Of a stretch of 38,031 nt of DNA, positions 25,887 to 36,318 are shown piece by piece. Each line of letters begins with the position of its first letter. Positions within the stretch are counted from its first letter, which is position 1. This stretch comes from Thiomargarita sp. (GTDB lineage: Bacteria; Pseudomonadota; Gammaproteobacteria; Beggiatoales; Beggiatoaceae). The position numbers were made by a program, and so were the translations under genes. The stretch is taken from NCBI GenBank assembly GCA_020720115.1, contig DYPD01000031.1, positions 1 through 38,031 of the forward strand, written 5' to 3'. The notes beneath the pieces were generated by a model, which saw only the letters and a list, made by a program, of their open reading frames with translations, was not told where the DNA came from and made no database searches.

Positions 25887-26957
25887 CTAGTAGGATAAAG
25901 TTGGCGGGGTGCTGGGGCAATGCCGCACAATGGCGCTACCAATAGCATTCAGGGGCAAAATTTCTACTGCTGCACCTAATTCTTTAGCCGCTTTGGGCAT
26001 TCCGTACACCACGCTGCTTTGCTGATCTTGGGCGATGGTGTGCCAGCCTTTGTGCCTAAGTTCTGCCAGCCCCGCTGCGCCGTCGCGTCCCATGCCTGTC
26101 AGCAATACGGCTACGCCTGGCGTGCGCCAATGCGTTGCCAAACTTTGAAAAAAAATATCTACGGAAGGACGATAATGCGCAGTGCGCGGTTCAGGCGTGT
26201 AGGCAAAAGTGCAATTTTCGCTGACTACCAGGTGATCGTCGCTGTGGGCGATGTAGACGTTGCTGCTACGCGGGCGACTGTCTTCAATAGCGAGGTGTAC
26301 ATTCAGCGGGCTTTGCGTATCTAGCCAAGCGGTGAGATCAAAGGAAAATTCTTCGGTTAAATGCTGCACGATAATGAGCGCCGCATTGAGATTGCTGGGT
26401 AGTTGCCGTAACAGGGTAGCCAGCGCGTTAGGACCGCCAGTGGAAGCGCCGATGACGACCAACGGTGGCAGTTCTGCGATTTTCACGCGAGGTTTGGTGG
26501 CGCTGACTTTGGCATTGAATTCTTTCAATAAGCGGCTGCCGCTACGTTCGCTAATGGGATCAGGGCGTTGCAAAGTCGCCAATGTGCGCAGCTTACGCAA
26601 CAGCGCCTTACGCGCCTGTTCAAATTCTGCTAATGCTGAATGCTGCGCTGGGTAATGAATCACATCCTTAGCGCCCTCGCCCATCGCGGCAAAAATTTTG
26701 CCGGCGTGGCTGTCTAAGCTGTTAGTGACCAGCAAAATCGGGCAGGGCGAATATTTCATGATATGGCGGGTTGCTTCTACGCCATCCATGTCTGACAGTT
26801 GCAATGCCATGAGCAATAATTCAGGTGTATCTTCGACACACAAGCGAAAGGCTTCACGCGCCTGAGTCGCTACCCAAGCCACTTCGTATCCAGGCACGCT
26901 GCTAATTAAAGTGCGTAATTCTTGTGTTCGGTGAGGATCAACAATGCTAATGCGCAT
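25887..26957 (-). CDS. cheB: CheB-type protein-glutamate methylesterase with degenerate receiver
   Basis: The C-terminal domain (about 164-345) is a complete CheB methylesterase: GASTGG with nucleophile S172, VQHL with H199, and LLTGMGRDG with D292. It would remove methyl groups from glutamates of chemoreceptors or deamidate glutamines. The N-terminal domain (about 1-118) has the receiver fold pattern but lost its chemistry. The phosphoacceptor aspartate is replaced by A51 (MALQLSDMDG), the acidic pair is reduced to D7-P8, and the conserved lysine position before Pro reads HYP. No other chemotaxis gene is nearby. A relation to a pilus chemosensory (Chp-type) pathway is plausible because pilus genes are close, but that is inference. 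It follows metG on the same strand after 102 bases. Confidence 0.92.
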   Translation of the reverse strand: MRISIVDPHRTQELRTLISSVPGYEVAWVATQAREAFRLCVEDTPELLLMALQLSDMDGVEATRHIMKYSPCPILLVTNSLDSHAGKIFAAMGEGAKDVIHYPAQHSALAEFEQARKALLRKLRTLATLQRPDPISERSGSRLLKEFNAKVSATKPRVKIAELPPLVVIGASTGGPNALATLLRQLPSNLNAALIIVQHLTEEFSFDLTAWLDTQSPLNVHLAIEDSRPRSSNVYIAHSDDHLVVSENCTFAYTPEPRTAHYRPSVDIFFQSLATHWRTPGVAVLLTGMGRDGAAGLAELRHKGWHTIAQDQQSSVVYGMPKAAKELGAAVEILPLNAIGSAIVRHCPSTPPTLSY

Positions 26958-27059
26958 TCAAACAACCTTGTTTGGTACGGGATGGATACTCGCTTAAGGC
27001 GGGAACAGTGCTGCCTAAATCCGCATCCCGCCACAATCACCGCTGGCATTCCTGATGAG

Positions 27060-29084
27060 TTATTTCACCCGCATTCCAGGCTGTGCGCCTGTGTCTGGAC
27101 TCAGAATAAATATATCGCTGCCGCCCGCACTCGCGGCAAGTACCATGCCTTCTGATATGCCAAAGCGCATCTTGCGTGGTGCAAGGTTAGCCACCATCAG
27201 CGTCAAGCGCCCTTCCAATTGAGCGGGATCAGGATAAGCCGGTTTGATCCCAGCAAACACGTTGCGGGTGTTGGCTTCGCCAATATCCAGGGTTAATTGC
27301 AGCAACTTGTCTGCGCCCTCTACCGCTTGTGCTGCGACAATCCTGGCAATGCGCAAATCCACTTGGGCAAACACTTCATAATCAATCACTGCGGCTTGTG
27401 CTGCTGGCGCTGGTGCAACGGGCTGCGGCTGCGCTGGTTGCCGTGTGGCGGGCGGGAGACTGTCTGCCAGCATAGCGTCAATTTGTGGACGTTCGATGCG
27501 CGTCATTAAGGGCTGATACGGGCTGATAAAACACCCCAGCAACGGCTCAGGTCGCCATGTCAGGGGGGCTTGTAGAAAAGCTTCTACCGCATACGCCATT
27601 TTTGGCAGCACTGGCTGTAAATAACCCAACAGCACACGAAACAGGTTTAGACCTTGGGTACAGACCGCTTGCAACAGGGCTTCTTGCCCGCTTTGCTTGG
27701 CGATTACCCAGGGTTTGTGGGTATCAATATACTGATTGGCTTGGTCTGCCAGTGCCATGATGTCGCGCATGGCTTTGCTGTATTCGCGGGCGGCGTAAGC
27801 TTCCGCGATGGGTTCGCCAGCGGCTACAAAAGCTTCAAATAGTTGCGCGTCATGCAATTGTTTGGCAAGTTGCCCGTGAAAGTTTTTGCTGATAAAACCC
27901 GCACAACGACTGGCAATATTGACCACTTTACCCACTAAATCAGCATTCACGCGCAGGAGAAAATCTTCTAAATTCAAGTCAATATCATCCACACCGCTGC
28001 CCAGTTTAGCGGCGAAATAGTAGCGCAAATATTCTGGATTGAGGTGCTTTAGGTAGCTTTCGGCAGTGATGAAAGTGCCGCGCGATTTGGACATTTTTTC
28101 GCCACCAACGGTCAGGAAGCCATGCGCAAAGATGCCGCTGGGTTTACGGAAACTCGCGCCATGCAGCATGGCAGGCCAAAACAGTGCGTGGAAAGAAATG
28201 ATGTCTTTGCCGATAAAATGGTACAGCTCGTATGTTGAATCCATGCCCCAATAGGCATCAAAATCAACGCCTTCGCGGTCGCAAAAATGTTTGAAACTGG
28301 CCATATAGCCAATCGGTGCATCCAGCCAAACGTAAAAATATTTACCCGGCGCGTCGGGAATTTCAAAGCCGAAATAGGGCGCGTCGCGGGAAATGTCCCA
28401 AGGCATTAAACCGGCTTCAAACCATTCGTTGAGCTTGCGCACCATTGCTTCCTGTACTGCACCGCTGTTGAGCCAGTCTTTCAACATGGCTTGCAGTCCG
28501 CTTAAATCCACAAAAAAGTGCTCAGAGCTTTTGGTAATGGGGGTTGCGCCTGAAACAGCGGATTTGGGATTTTTTAATTCCATTGGCGTGTAGGTTGCGC
28601 CACAGGTTTCGCAGTTGTCGCCGTATTGATCCGCTGCTCCGCAACGCGGGCATTCGCCGCGAATGTAGCGATCCGGTAAAAACATTTGTTTTTCAGGATC
28701 ATAGGACTGTTCAATGGTTTTGCGTTGAATGTGTCCGCCATCACGCAAACGGGTGTAGATACGGTTGGCAAAATACTGATTTTCTTTAGAATGTGTAGAA
28801 TAATAATTGTCAAAACCGATCAAAAACCCCGCAAAATCTGCTTGATGTGCGCGGGCGATTTTGGCAATCAAAGCTTCTGGATGCAGTCCTTCCTGCTCAG
28901 CCTTGAGCATGATCGGCGTGCCGTGTGCATCATCAGCGCAGACGTAATAGCAGCTATGCTCCTGCGTTTTTTGGAAACGTACCCAAATATCGGTTTGGAT
29001 ATATTCGACTAAATGCCCCAGATGAATGGGTCCATTTGCATAGGGCAGGGCGCTGGTTACCAGTATGTGGCGAGTATCAGACAT
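27060..29084 (-). CDS. metG: Methionyl-tRNA synthetase
   Basis: MetG charges tRNA-Met with methionine in the cytoplasm. The 674-residue product has the class I HIGH motif as HLGH (21-24), a zinc-binding pair of CxxC motifs (C145, C148, C158, C161), and KMSKS at 330-334. A C-terminal tRNA-binding OB-fold (about 560-674, starting near [15 protein letters not shown]) gives the dimeric long form seen in E. coli. I chose ATG 29084 because AAGAAGGAAATT directly precedes it; an upstream in-frame ATG at 29108 adds eight residues outside the conserved core. A Pro/Ala/Gln-rich linker joins the catalytic and tRNA-binding parts. Confidence 0.97.
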   Translation of the reverse strand: MSDTRHILVTSALPYANGPIHLGHLVEYIQTDIWVRFQKTQEHSCYYVCADDAHGTPIMLKAEQEGLHPEALIAKIARAHQADFAGFLIGFDNYYSTHSKENQYFANRIYTRLRDGGHIQRKTIEQSYDPEKQMFLPDRYIRGECPRCGAADQYGDNCETCGATYTPMELKNPKSAVSGATPITKSSEHFFVDLSGLQAMLKDWLNSGAVQEAMVRKLNEWFEAGLMPWDISRDAPYFGFEIPDAPGKYFYVWLDAPIGYMASFKHFCDREGVDFDAYWGMDSTYELYHFIGKDIISFHALFWPAMLHGASFRKPSGIFAHGFLTVGGEKMSKSRGTFITAESYLKHLNPEYLRYYFAAKLGSGVDDIDLNLEDFLLRVNADLVGKVVNIASRCAGFISKNFHGQLAKQLHDAQLFEAFVAAGEPIAEAYAAREYSKAMRDIMALADQANQYIDTHKPWVIAKQSGQEALLQAVCTQGLNLFRVLLGYLQPVLPKMAYAVEAFLQAPLTWRPEPLLGCFISPYQPLMTRIERPQIDAMLADSLPPATRQPAQPQPVAPAPAAQAAVIDYEVFAQVDLRIARIVAAQAVEGADKLLQLTLDIGEANTRNVFAGIKPAYPDPAQLEGRLTLMVANLAPRKMRFGISEGMVLAASAGGSDIFILSPDTGAQPGMRVK

Positions 29085-29246
29085 AATTTCCTTCTTAATT
29101 TTTTGCAAAAATCTTGGGTATGTAAAGCAGTGTCAATTTTGCGTGGCTTGCTACATAATCACAAGCGATTCCTTTGTTTACCCATAGGCTTGCTAGAACA
29201 ACTGCGGCTTTTTTAAGCTCAATGCCGCTAAACCACTCCCTTGACC

Positions 29247-29341
29247 TTATAGTAGGATTACTCAATAATTATATTTTTATAATTATTAAGCATATGATTT
29301 TATATATCTTTTATTTTAAAGATTCAGTAATCCGACTATAA
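29247..29341. repeat. Nested inverted repeats upstream of the hybrid kinase gene
   Basis: Left arm 29247-29266 and right arm 29322-29341 match as inverted repeats in 18 of 20 positions. Inside lies a second, perfect inverted repeat, AATAATTATA (29264-29273) and TATAATTATT (29278-29287), around TTTT. The whole 95-base block is very AT-rich compared with its surroundings and ends 19 bases before the kinase start codon. It could be a regulatory site, a hairpin in the leader, or a miniature transposable-element remnant. No target-site duplication is evident. Confidence 0.7.
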
Positions 29342-29360
29342 AAGTAACCGTTTTTGGATT

Positions 29361-32300
29361 ATGAACGCCACCGCTCCTGCGCAGCCGTCAAAATGGACGC
29401 ATTTGCTGCACTTACTGTATGCCAAATATTACTTTTTCCTCTATACCCTGCCGATCCTGGTATTGCTGACCAGCGTATTGGTCTGGCACGCACAAGATCG
29501 CTTGGTTTTTTTTGAGAAAAATCAAAATGATTTACTCAATATCACCATCACCAATGCGGTTGCGCAAACCTATAATTTCTTGCAAGACCAGCGCGATCAG
29601 GTGCAATTGTTTGTGCGCCACAATCAAAAATTGCTGATTCAATTGGCGCAGCAACCAACAGACAATGCGCGTTATGCACAGTTACAGGCGCGGTTGTTGG
29701 AATATTTTCCGCTGGCGATGGGCTTTCGCCTGGCTGATGTAGATAAAAACCTGCTGCCGCTACCCGCTACTGTCGCCGCAACAGCCAATGCAACTCAAGG
29801 GTGCGAAGCGGATATTCTGAGCTTCAAACCGCCTGAAATACCGCTACGCATTTATCATAGCGCAAACCTCTATCATTTTGATATTACGACCCTGTGGAGT
29901 GATGACAAGCATCAGCAGGGGCTTTTTTGCGTCAGTTTCAAGCCAACTGCCTTGGCTAAAATTCTGCGCAACGGCTCGAGCACAGAATATGAAGTGCTGC
30001 TGTTTGATCAGCACAGCGATCTCGTGTTGTTGCGCTCCCGCTACGGACTGGGCGGTACTGTGTGGGATTTTGAACAGCTTAACGAAGGGCAAAAAAGCCG
30101 CCTGGAAAACGCTCATCAACAAGTGCCCAAAACCTATTTTCGGGCGGGCGCTTTACGCACGCATCCGCTGTTGCAACAGTATCGCAACGAAGTCTACAAC
30201 CAAACTTTCTTGATTATTTGTAGTTTTGCCCTGGCATTTATCATTCTGTCTTGGGTTGCCAGCCGCAAAGAAGAACAGCGGGCGCTGGCTTTGCAAGCCT
30301 TGCAGCAGAGCGAAGCCCAGTACCGCGCCATTGTGCAAGATCAAACTGAACTCATTTATCGCTTTCGTGCTGATGGCACTTTAACCTTTGTCAACCGCGC
30401 TTTTTGCGACTATTTCCAATGCCAAGCGGCAGATATTTTATATCAGCCGTTTCGCCCTCCCATTCCAGAAGATGAATGGGAGCGAGTAACGCGCAAAATT
30501 TTTGCGGTTAAACCACAAAAACCTGTTTTAGAACAAGAGTTTTGTATACAAGAACCCGGGCAAACACGCTGGCAGCACTGGGTTTACCATATCTTGTTTG
30601 ATGCCGAGGATCATTTTCTCGAAGCCCAAGCGGTGGGACGCGATATTAGCATCGCTAAACGTGCTGAAGTTGCTTTGCAGCAAGCCAAAGAAGCCGCCGA
30701 AAGTTCGGTGCGGGCAAAAACCCAATTTCTCGCCAACATGAGCCATGAAATACGCACGCCGATGAACGGCGTGGTGGGCATGGCTGAGTTGCTGCTAAAC
30801 ACGCCCTTGTCCGACAAGCAACTGGAGTACATCAACACCATTCATCGCTCTGCCCATGCGCTCCTGACGCTGCTCAACGATATTTTGGATTTTTCCAAAA
30901 TCGAAGCCAGCAAGCTGATTTTAGAACCGCAGCCGATTCACTTAGAAAACGTCATCATGGATGTGGTGCGCTTGTTGGATATGGACGCCAATGCCAAAGG
31001 CATTGAATTGCTGCTTCAGTATGAACCACAGGCACCACGCGGCGTGCGAGCCGATGCCGGACGTTTGCGGCAAATCATGACCAACCTCATTGGTAATGCC
31101 ATTAAATTTACCCATCAGGGGCATGTGCTGATTAAAATTTCCTGCGAACTGCCGCCAGAGCAATGCCAACGGCAGGATTTAGTGGTACTGAATTTTTCCG
31201 TAGAAGATACCGGTATTGGCATTCATTACGAGCAATTAGAACGGATTTTTGAAGTCTTCACCCAAGCAGATGCTTCCAGCACACGCAAATTCGGCGGTAC
31301 TGGGTTGGGTTTATCCATTTGCCACCAGCTCATCGGCTTGATGGGCGGAGAAATCAACGTACTCAGTGAAGTGGGTAAAGGTTCAACTTTTCATTTTGCC
31401 CTGCCGCTGCGTACCGTAGCACTGCACAGCACACACACCGGCGAGTTAGCGCGCGCCGAAATGCACAACACCCGCGTGTTAGTGGTGGATGATAACGCCA
31501 TCAATTTGCGCATTATTGCCGAACAATTGACCGCCATGCAGGTGCGCGTCAGTCTTGCCTATAACGCCGAGCAAGCGCAAAAACTCTTGCTGGAAAGCAC
31601 TCTCAGCGGCGATCCCTATTGGCTGGCAATTCTCGATTACCTGATGCCAGAGCAAGACGGCAAAAGCCTCGCCGCCGCCATCCGCGCCCGTAGCGAATAT
31701 GCGCACATTTGCCTGGTGCTACTGTCTTCCGCCACGCATTTACCCAACGAAACCGAAGCGCGTGAATGCGGTTTATCCGCCTGCTTGCTCAAGCCCGTGT
31801 CGCTCAATCAGCTTAACTACAGCTTAGAAATCCTGTACGCCGCTTGGCTACCGCACCAGCAGCCACCTGCTTGGTTGCCGCTGGCGCGTTGGCTAGAGCG
31901 CGTACCTGGGCAACGCCTCTATCAACAACAGCCTGCACTGTCGCAACCCCTGTTCAAGCCAGCCGCTCCAAATCCCGACCTGCGCGTGCTGTTGGTAGAA
32001 GACAATGAAATCAACCGCGTAGTCGCCATCAACATGCTAGAGCAATTCAAGTGTCAGATTGGCGTTGCCGTGAATGGCGTAGAAGCGGTGCAAAAATGGC
32101 AAGCAGCGGTTGACCAAGGTATGCCCTGGGATTTGATTTTCATGGATATTCAGATGCCAGAAATGGACGGACTCGACGCCACCCGTGCGATCCGCGCCAA
32201 ACAAACCGAACAAGGGCAAGCCGCAACGCCCATTATTGCTTTATCCGCCAATGCCATGCACAGCGACATAGAACAAAGCCGTGCAGCCGGCATGAACGAG

Positions 32301-32864
32301 CATGTTGCCAAACCTTTCTGTCTTGAACAAATCATTGAAATTATTAAAAAATACAGCAGTCCGCATAAACCAGAAAAACCGCCGCTTGCGGTTCCAACAG
32401 CGACGATAACAGCCGAGGTAAAAGCCTATTCCACACCCGCCGTCAGCCACTCACCCACGCCGCCGACAGCTAAAATCACGCCGCTGTCAGCAGACAAATT
32501 ACTGCAATTTCCAAGCTTTGAAAAAACCCAACTACGCCGCGTGGTGATTGGCAACCTCAATTTGCTCAAGCGCCTGGTGCTGGTGTTTATGGAGGAAACC
32601 GAAAAACAACTCATCTGGCTAGAACAAGTAGACTTCAAAGACGCCACGCAGCAAGAAACCATCATTCGCATGTTTCACTCCTTAAAAGGCGAATCCCGCA
32701 ATCTAGGCGTGTTTCGCTTAGGAGAACTGGCATACCATGCCGAACTTGCCGCCAAAGCGCAGAATGTTCAAGAACTTAATAAATTGCTTCCACAACTTTG
32801 GGCAGAATACCAAAAGGTCAAAGCCGAGTGGGACACTATCAACTGGGATACTTTTCTGACATGA
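29361..32864 (+). CDS. BarA-like tripartite hybrid sensor histidine kinase
   Basis: The 1167-residue protein has transmembrane segments at about 24-42 and 283-301 enclosing a roughly 240-residue periplasmic sensor region. A PAS domain (about 318-435) follows, then a HisKA domain with H462 in [12 protein letters not shown] and a HATPase domain with N-box NLIGNAIKF and G-box GGTGLGLS. Two receiver domains carry D759 ([13 protein letters not shown]) and D929 ([13 protein letters not shown]). A C-terminal HPt domain has H1106 in MFHSLKGES. All four phosphorelay residues are present, so a His-Asp-Asp-His relay is feasible. The start ATG has no clear ribosome site. The next gene overlaps its stop codon, which points to a shared pathway. 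Confidence 0.95.
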   Translation: MNATAPAQPSKWTHLLHLLYAKYYFFLYTLPILVLLTSVLVWHAQDRLVFFEKNQNDLLNITITNAVAQTYNFLQDQRDQVQLFVRHNQKLLIQLAQQPTDNARYAQLQARLLEYFPLAMGFRLADVDKNLLPLPATVAATANATQGCEADILSFKPPEIPLRIYHSANLYHFDITTLWSDDKHQQGLFCVSFKPTALAKILRNGSSTEYEVLLFDQHSDLVLLRSRYGLGGTVWDFEQLNEGQKSRLENAHQQVPKTYFRAGALRTHPLLQQYRNEVYNQTFLIICSFALAFIILSWVASRKEEQRALALQALQQSEAQYRAIVQDQTELIYRFRADGTLTFVNRAFCDYFQCQAADILYQPFRPPIPEDEWERVTRKIFAVKPQKPVLEQEFCIQEPGQTRWQHWVYHILFDAEDHFLEAQAVGRDISIAKRAEVALQQAKEAAESSVRAKTQFLANMSHEIRTPMNGVVGMAELLLNTPLSDKQLEYINTIHRSAHALLTLLNDILDFSKIEASKLILEPQPIHLENVIMDVVRLLDMDANAKGIELLLQYEPQAPRGVRADAGRLRQIMTNLIGNAIKFTHQGHVLIKISCELPPEQCQRQDLVVLNFSVEDTGIGIHYEQLERIFEVFTQADASSTRKFGGTGLGLSICHQLIGLMGGEINVLSEVGKGSTFHFALPLRTVALHSTHTGELARAEMHNTRVLVVDDNAINLRIIAEQLTAMQVRVSLAYNAEQAQKLLLESTLSGDPYWLAILDYLMPEQDGKSLAAAIRARSEYAHICLVLLSSATHLPNETEARECGLSACLLKPVSLNQLNYSLEILYAAWLPHQQPPAWLPLARWLERVPGQRLYQQQPALSQPLFKPAAPNPDLRVLLVEDNEINRVVAINMLEQFKCQIGVAVNGVEAVQKWQAAVDQGMPWDLIFMDIQMPEMDGLDATRAIRAKQTEQGQAATPIIALSANAMHSDIEQSRAAGMNEHVAKPFCLEQIIEIIKKYSSPHKPEKPPLAVPTATITAEVKAYSTPAVSHSPTPPTAKITPLSADKLLQFPSFEKTQLRRVVIGNLNLLKRLVLVFMEETEKQLIWLEQVDFKDATQQETIIRMFHSLKGESRNLGVFRLGELAYHAELAAKAQNVQELNKLLPQLWAEYQKVKAEWDTINWDTFLT

Positions 32865-33955
32865 AAATCTTAATTGCAGAAGACGCCATCACCTCGCGCA
32901 TGGTACTAGAAGAATGGGTGCAAGCCTGGGGCTATCAGCCGCTCTGCGTACCTGACGGCAAAATAGGTTGGGAATTATTGCAAAACATGCCGGCCGCCGA
33001 AGTACCGCGTCTGGCATTGCTCGACTGGATGATGCCCAACATGGACGGCTTAGAGCTTTGTCAGCGCATCAAAGCCGAAAGCCACAAAATGCCCTTTATT
33101 TACACCATCTTACTGACCAGCAAAAACACCAAAGACGACATAGTCACCGGCTTAGACGCAGGCGCGGACGATTTTCTCATCAAACCGGTACAACCCGAAG
33201 AACTGCGCAGCCGCTTAAATGTCGGAATGCGCATTCTCGATTACCAACAACGCCTGCTCGAACTAGACGATCAAAAAAACAAACTGCTGGGCATGGCGGC
33301 ACACGATTTACGCAACCCCATCAGCTCCATCATGGGCTTTAGCAAAATACTCCTAAGTGGCTCACTCCCGCTCACCAGCCAGCAAGAATTTCTTTCAATT
33401 ATTCATCAAGTTAGCCAAGAAATGCTGCTATTAATCAATGATTTATTGGATATTAGCGTGATTGAAAGCGGCAAATTCGACCTGCGTTTACAAGACGCTG
33501 ATTTAGTTGAACTGATTCAATACCGCTTGCGTCTCAATGCCAACGCCGCCGAACAAAAACACATGCAAATCCACACCAACCTACCAAAACAGCTCGTCAT
33601 GGTGTTTGACCGCGAACGCCTCGGACAAGTCATAGACAACCTGATCAGCAACGCCATCAAATACGCCCCGCCGCACACCGAAATTCACCTAGACTTAGAA
33701 CAACACGAAGACCGCATTACTTTTTACGTCACCGACCAAGGTCCCTGCATTCCGCCAGAACACAAAAAACGCCTGTTCGGTACTTTTGCCAAACTCGGCG
33801 TAAAGCCCACCGGTGGCGAAAAAAGCACCGGCTTAGGACTTGCCATTGTGAAAAAAATCATCGAATCGCATGGCGGCAGCGTTGGCGTAGACAGCCAACC
33901 CGGACATTGCCGTTTTTACTTCCATCTCCCCTTGCAGCCCATTCTTGAAGAATGA
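32861..33955 (+). CDS. Receiver-histidine kinase fusion protein
   Basis: The 364-residue soluble protein begins with a receiver domain (about 1-120), with phosphoacceptor D55 in [13 protein letters not shown] and conserved lysine in FLIKP. A short coiled segment, a HisKA domain with H148 in MAAHDLRNP, and a HATPase domain ([21 protein letters not shown]) follow. It has no membrane segment or DNA-binding domain. The start ATG overlaps the stop of the preceding hybrid kinase (ATGA), so the two are translationally coupled. A relay from the HPt domain of the upstream kinase to D55, altering this second kinase, is a reasonable inference. The final output regulator is not encoded nearby. Confidence 0.93.
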   Translation: MKILIAEDAITSRMVLEEWVQAWGYQPLCVPDGKIGWELLQNMPAAEVPRLALLDWMMPNMDGLELCQRIKAESHKMPFIYTILLTSKNTKDDIVTGLDAGADDFLIKPVQPEELRSRLNVGMRILDYQQRLLELDDQKNKLLGMAAHDLRNPISSIMGFSKILLSGSLPLTSQQEFLSIIHQVSQEMLLLINDLLDISVIESGKFDLRLQDADLVELIQYRLRLNANAAEQKHMQIHTNLPKQLVMVFDRERLGQVIDNLISNAIKYAPPHTEIHLDLEQHEDRITFYVTDQGPCIPPEHKKRLFGTFAKLGVKPTGGEKSTGLGLAIVKKIIESHGGSVGVDSQPGHCRFYFHLPLQPILEE

Positions 33956-34115
33956 CCCGGCAAAATCGCCTTGATAATAAACGCAACAATTGGTTATAAA
34001 TACCCGCTTGGCGGCGGCAAAAGCCAACTTTCACGGGCGCAAACCAACGCCAAGCACACCGCCGTTTAGCCGCTTAATTCTTTTATTTTCCTATAGTTAC
34101 AACCCTAGAGTCACA

Positions 34116-35393
34116 ATGAGCAAAAACATCCAAGCCATTCGCGGCATGAACGACATACTGCCGGAAAAAATCCTCTATTGGCAACACCTAGAGAACACCA
34201 TGCGGCGCATCCTAAATGCCTATGGTTATCAAGAAATACGCACGCCAATCATGGAAAAAACCGAGCTATTTCAACGCTCTATCGGCGAAGTCACAGATAT
34301 TGTCGAAAAAGAAATGTACAGCTTTAACGACCGCAATGGCGACAGCTTAACCCTCCGCCCCGAAGGTACGGCAAGCTGCGTGCGGGCAAGCATCGAAAAC
34401 GGCTTATTTAATCAAACCCAACGCCTCTGGTACATGGGACCCATGTTTCGCCACGAACGCCCACAAAAAGGACGTTATCGCCAATTTCACCAAATCGGCG
34501 TAGAAGCTTACGGTTTACAAGAGGCTGATATTGAAGCAGAAATGATTTTCATGACTGCCCGCTTGTGGCGGGCGCTGGGCTTAAAAGACTTAGCCTTACA
34601 AATCAATTCGTTAGGTTCAGCCGCAGCGCGGGCTGCTTACCGTGACACCCTGGTCAGCTATTTTTCCGCCCATCCACAACCGCTTGACGAAGACAGTCAG
34701 CGCCGTTTGCACACCAACCCATTGCGCATTTTGGATAGTAAAAACCCTGAAATGCAGCCCCTGATTGCCGCCGCGCCTCGCTTGCTCGAACACCTGGATA
34801 GCGACTCTTTAACGCATTTTGAGCAATTACAGCAGCTATTAACCGCAGCCGGCATTAGCTTTCAGATAAATCCGCGCCTGGTGCGCGGCTTAGATTATTA
34901 CAACCGCACCGTATTTGAATGGGTGACAACCGCACTGGGCGCACAGGGGACGGTATGTGCTGGCGGGCGCTATGATGGACTGGCAGAACAAATCGGCGGC
35001 AAACCCATGCCCGGCGTAGGCTTTGCGATGGGTTTAGAACGGCTCGTGGCGCTGCTTGAAGAACAGGAAAATCCCAACTTACCCGACCCCAACCCACACG
35101 CCTACTTGCTCATGGCGGGGGATAAAAGCCTGCAAACCGGCTTGCTATTGGCAGAACAACTGCGTGATGCCTTACCAAATTTGCGTTTACTATCGCACTG
35201 CGGCGGCGGCAGTTTCAAAAGCCAGTTCAAAAAAGCCGATAAAAGCGGCGCCTATTTGGGATTAATTTTGGGCGAAGAAGAAGTGCTTCAGGGACGGATA
35301 GCAGTCAAATACTTACGCGAAGACAAACCCCAAGAAAGCTTATTACAAACCGAGTTAGCCGCTTTTCTCGCCGCATACTTTAAGCTCTGTTGA
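34116..35393 (+). CDS. hisS: Histidyl-tRNA synthetase
   Basis: HisS charges tRNA-His with histidine. The 425-residue length equals that of the E. coli enzyme. Class II motifs are visible: [17 protein letters not shown] near the N-terminus (motif 1 region), LRPEGTA and [16 protein letters not shown] (motif 2), the histidine-specific [15 protein letters not shown], and [11 protein letters not shown] (motif 3). A C-terminal anticodon-binding domain follows. I chose ATG 34116 because conserved sequence ([15 protein letters not shown]) starts immediately after it; the frame is open to 33990 but the upstream part is unlike HisS. The 160-base gap before it contains no recognisable gene. Confidence 0.97.
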   Translation: MSKNIQAIRGMNDILPEKILYWQHLENTMRRILNAYGYQEIRTPIMEKTELFQRSIGEVTDIVEKEMYSFNDRNGDSLTLRPEGTASCVRASIENGLFNQTQRLWYMGPMFRHERPQKGRYRQFHQIGVEAYGLQEADIEAEMIFMTARLWRALGLKDLALQINSLGSAAARAAYRDTLVSYFSAHPQPLDEDSQRRLHTNPLRILDSKNPEMQPLIAAAPRLLEHLDSDSLTHFEQLQQLLTAAGISFQINPRLVRGLDYYNRTVFEWVTTALGAQGTVCAGGRYDGLAEQIGGKPMPGVGFAMGLERLVALLEEQENPNLPDPNPHAYLLMAGDKSLQTGLLLAEQLRDALPNLRLLSHCGGGSFKSQFKKADKSGAYLGLILGEEEVLQGRIAVKYLREDKPQESLLQTELAAFLAAYFKLC

Positions 35394-35422
35394 CATCAAA
35401 ATGGCGGGTGAGACAGCCTGCG

Positions 35423-36109
35423 TCAAGAAGCCTCTTGTCGCTCGCTCAGCATATAGCCCGTGCCTCTGGCGGTATGTAGCAAAGGCTTGGGAAAATCTTT
35501 GTCAATTTTGCGCCGCAAGCGGCTGATATGAACATCAATTACATTGGTTTGCGGATCAAAATGATAATCCCAGACATTTTCCAGCAACATGGTGCGGGTT
35601 ACGATCTGATGTGCATGGCGCATTAAATATTCTAGTAAACGAAATTCACGCGGTTGCAAATCAATTTTATGTCCGCCACGCACTACCGTTCGCGCTAGAC
35701 AATCCATTTCCAAATCTCCTACTTGCAAGCGCGTTTCTGGCGCACTGCCCGACGGACGCCGCAATAAAGCTTCAATTCGTGCCAATAACTCACTAAAAGC
35801 AAAAGGTTTGGTTAGGTAGTCATCGCCGCCAGCGCGTAACCCACTCACGCGGTCATCTACTTCGGCAAGGGCGCTGAGAAATAAAATCGGCGTTTTATTC
35901 CCCGCTGCGCGTAGCGTTTGCACCAAAGATAAACCATCCAACCCCGGCAACATACGGTCAACCACCAGCACGTCATAGGGTTCAGTGCTCGCCAGCAATA
36001 ATCCCTGCTTGCCGTTTTCAGCATGATCCACGCTGAAATGGCTTTCTGTTAGCTCTTTTTTTAAGTAACTTGCGACGTCCTTATCATCTTCAACCACCAA
36101 TATACGCAT
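35423..36109 (-). CDS. OmpR-family response regulator
   Basis: The 228-residue protein has an N-terminal receiver domain with phosphoacceptor Asp in VLVVDRMLPGLDG and Lys in YLTKPF, followed by a winged-helix DNA-binding domain (about 125-222) with LQPREFRLLEYLMRH and VIDVHISRLRRKID. It should bind promoter DNA when phosphorylated. ATG 36109 is preferred: AAGGAG lies nine bases upstream, whereas the TTG at 36118 would abut it. No partner kinase is adjacent; it is convergent with hisS and divergent from radA. Similarity is of the QseB/CopR/CusR style, but the signal cannot be told from sequence. Confidence 0.94.
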   Translation of the reverse strand: MRILVVEDDKDVASYLKKELTESHFSVDHAENGKQGLLLASTEPYDVLVVDRMLPGLDGLSLVQTLRAAGNKTPILFLSALAEVDDRVSGLRAGGDDYLTKPFAFSELLARIEALLRRPSGSAPETRLQVGDLEMDCLARTVVRGGHKIDLQPREFRLLEYLMRHAHQIVTRTMLLENVWDYHFDPQTNVIDVHISRLRRKIDKDFPKPLLHTARGTGYMLSERQEAS

Positions 36110-36318
36110 GTCAGTCAACTCCTTTCATTGCACAGAAACTTTGCCATTGCACGGCATACAGGCGCTATTTTTAACAGGAAATGCGGTTTCCGCAATCAGC
36201 AGCCACTAAAGACAAGCGGTTTTTCCGCAACTGCCACAGAGCGCGTTATAAGACTTGCGTTTTTTATACTATAAAATCAAAATGTTATAACAGCTTTACT
36301 GCAATAGGATAGTCATTC

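Noticed and set aside
26998-27032. GGCGGGA/TCCCGCC hairpin between metG and cheB as a terminator
   Set aside because: The loop is 21 bases long and no T tract follows on the minus strand, so it was not listed as a terminator.
33990-34115. N-terminal extension of HisS by 42 codons
   Set aside because: The family starts at the [15 protein letters not shown] segment, and the ATG at 34116 gives the normal 425-residue length.
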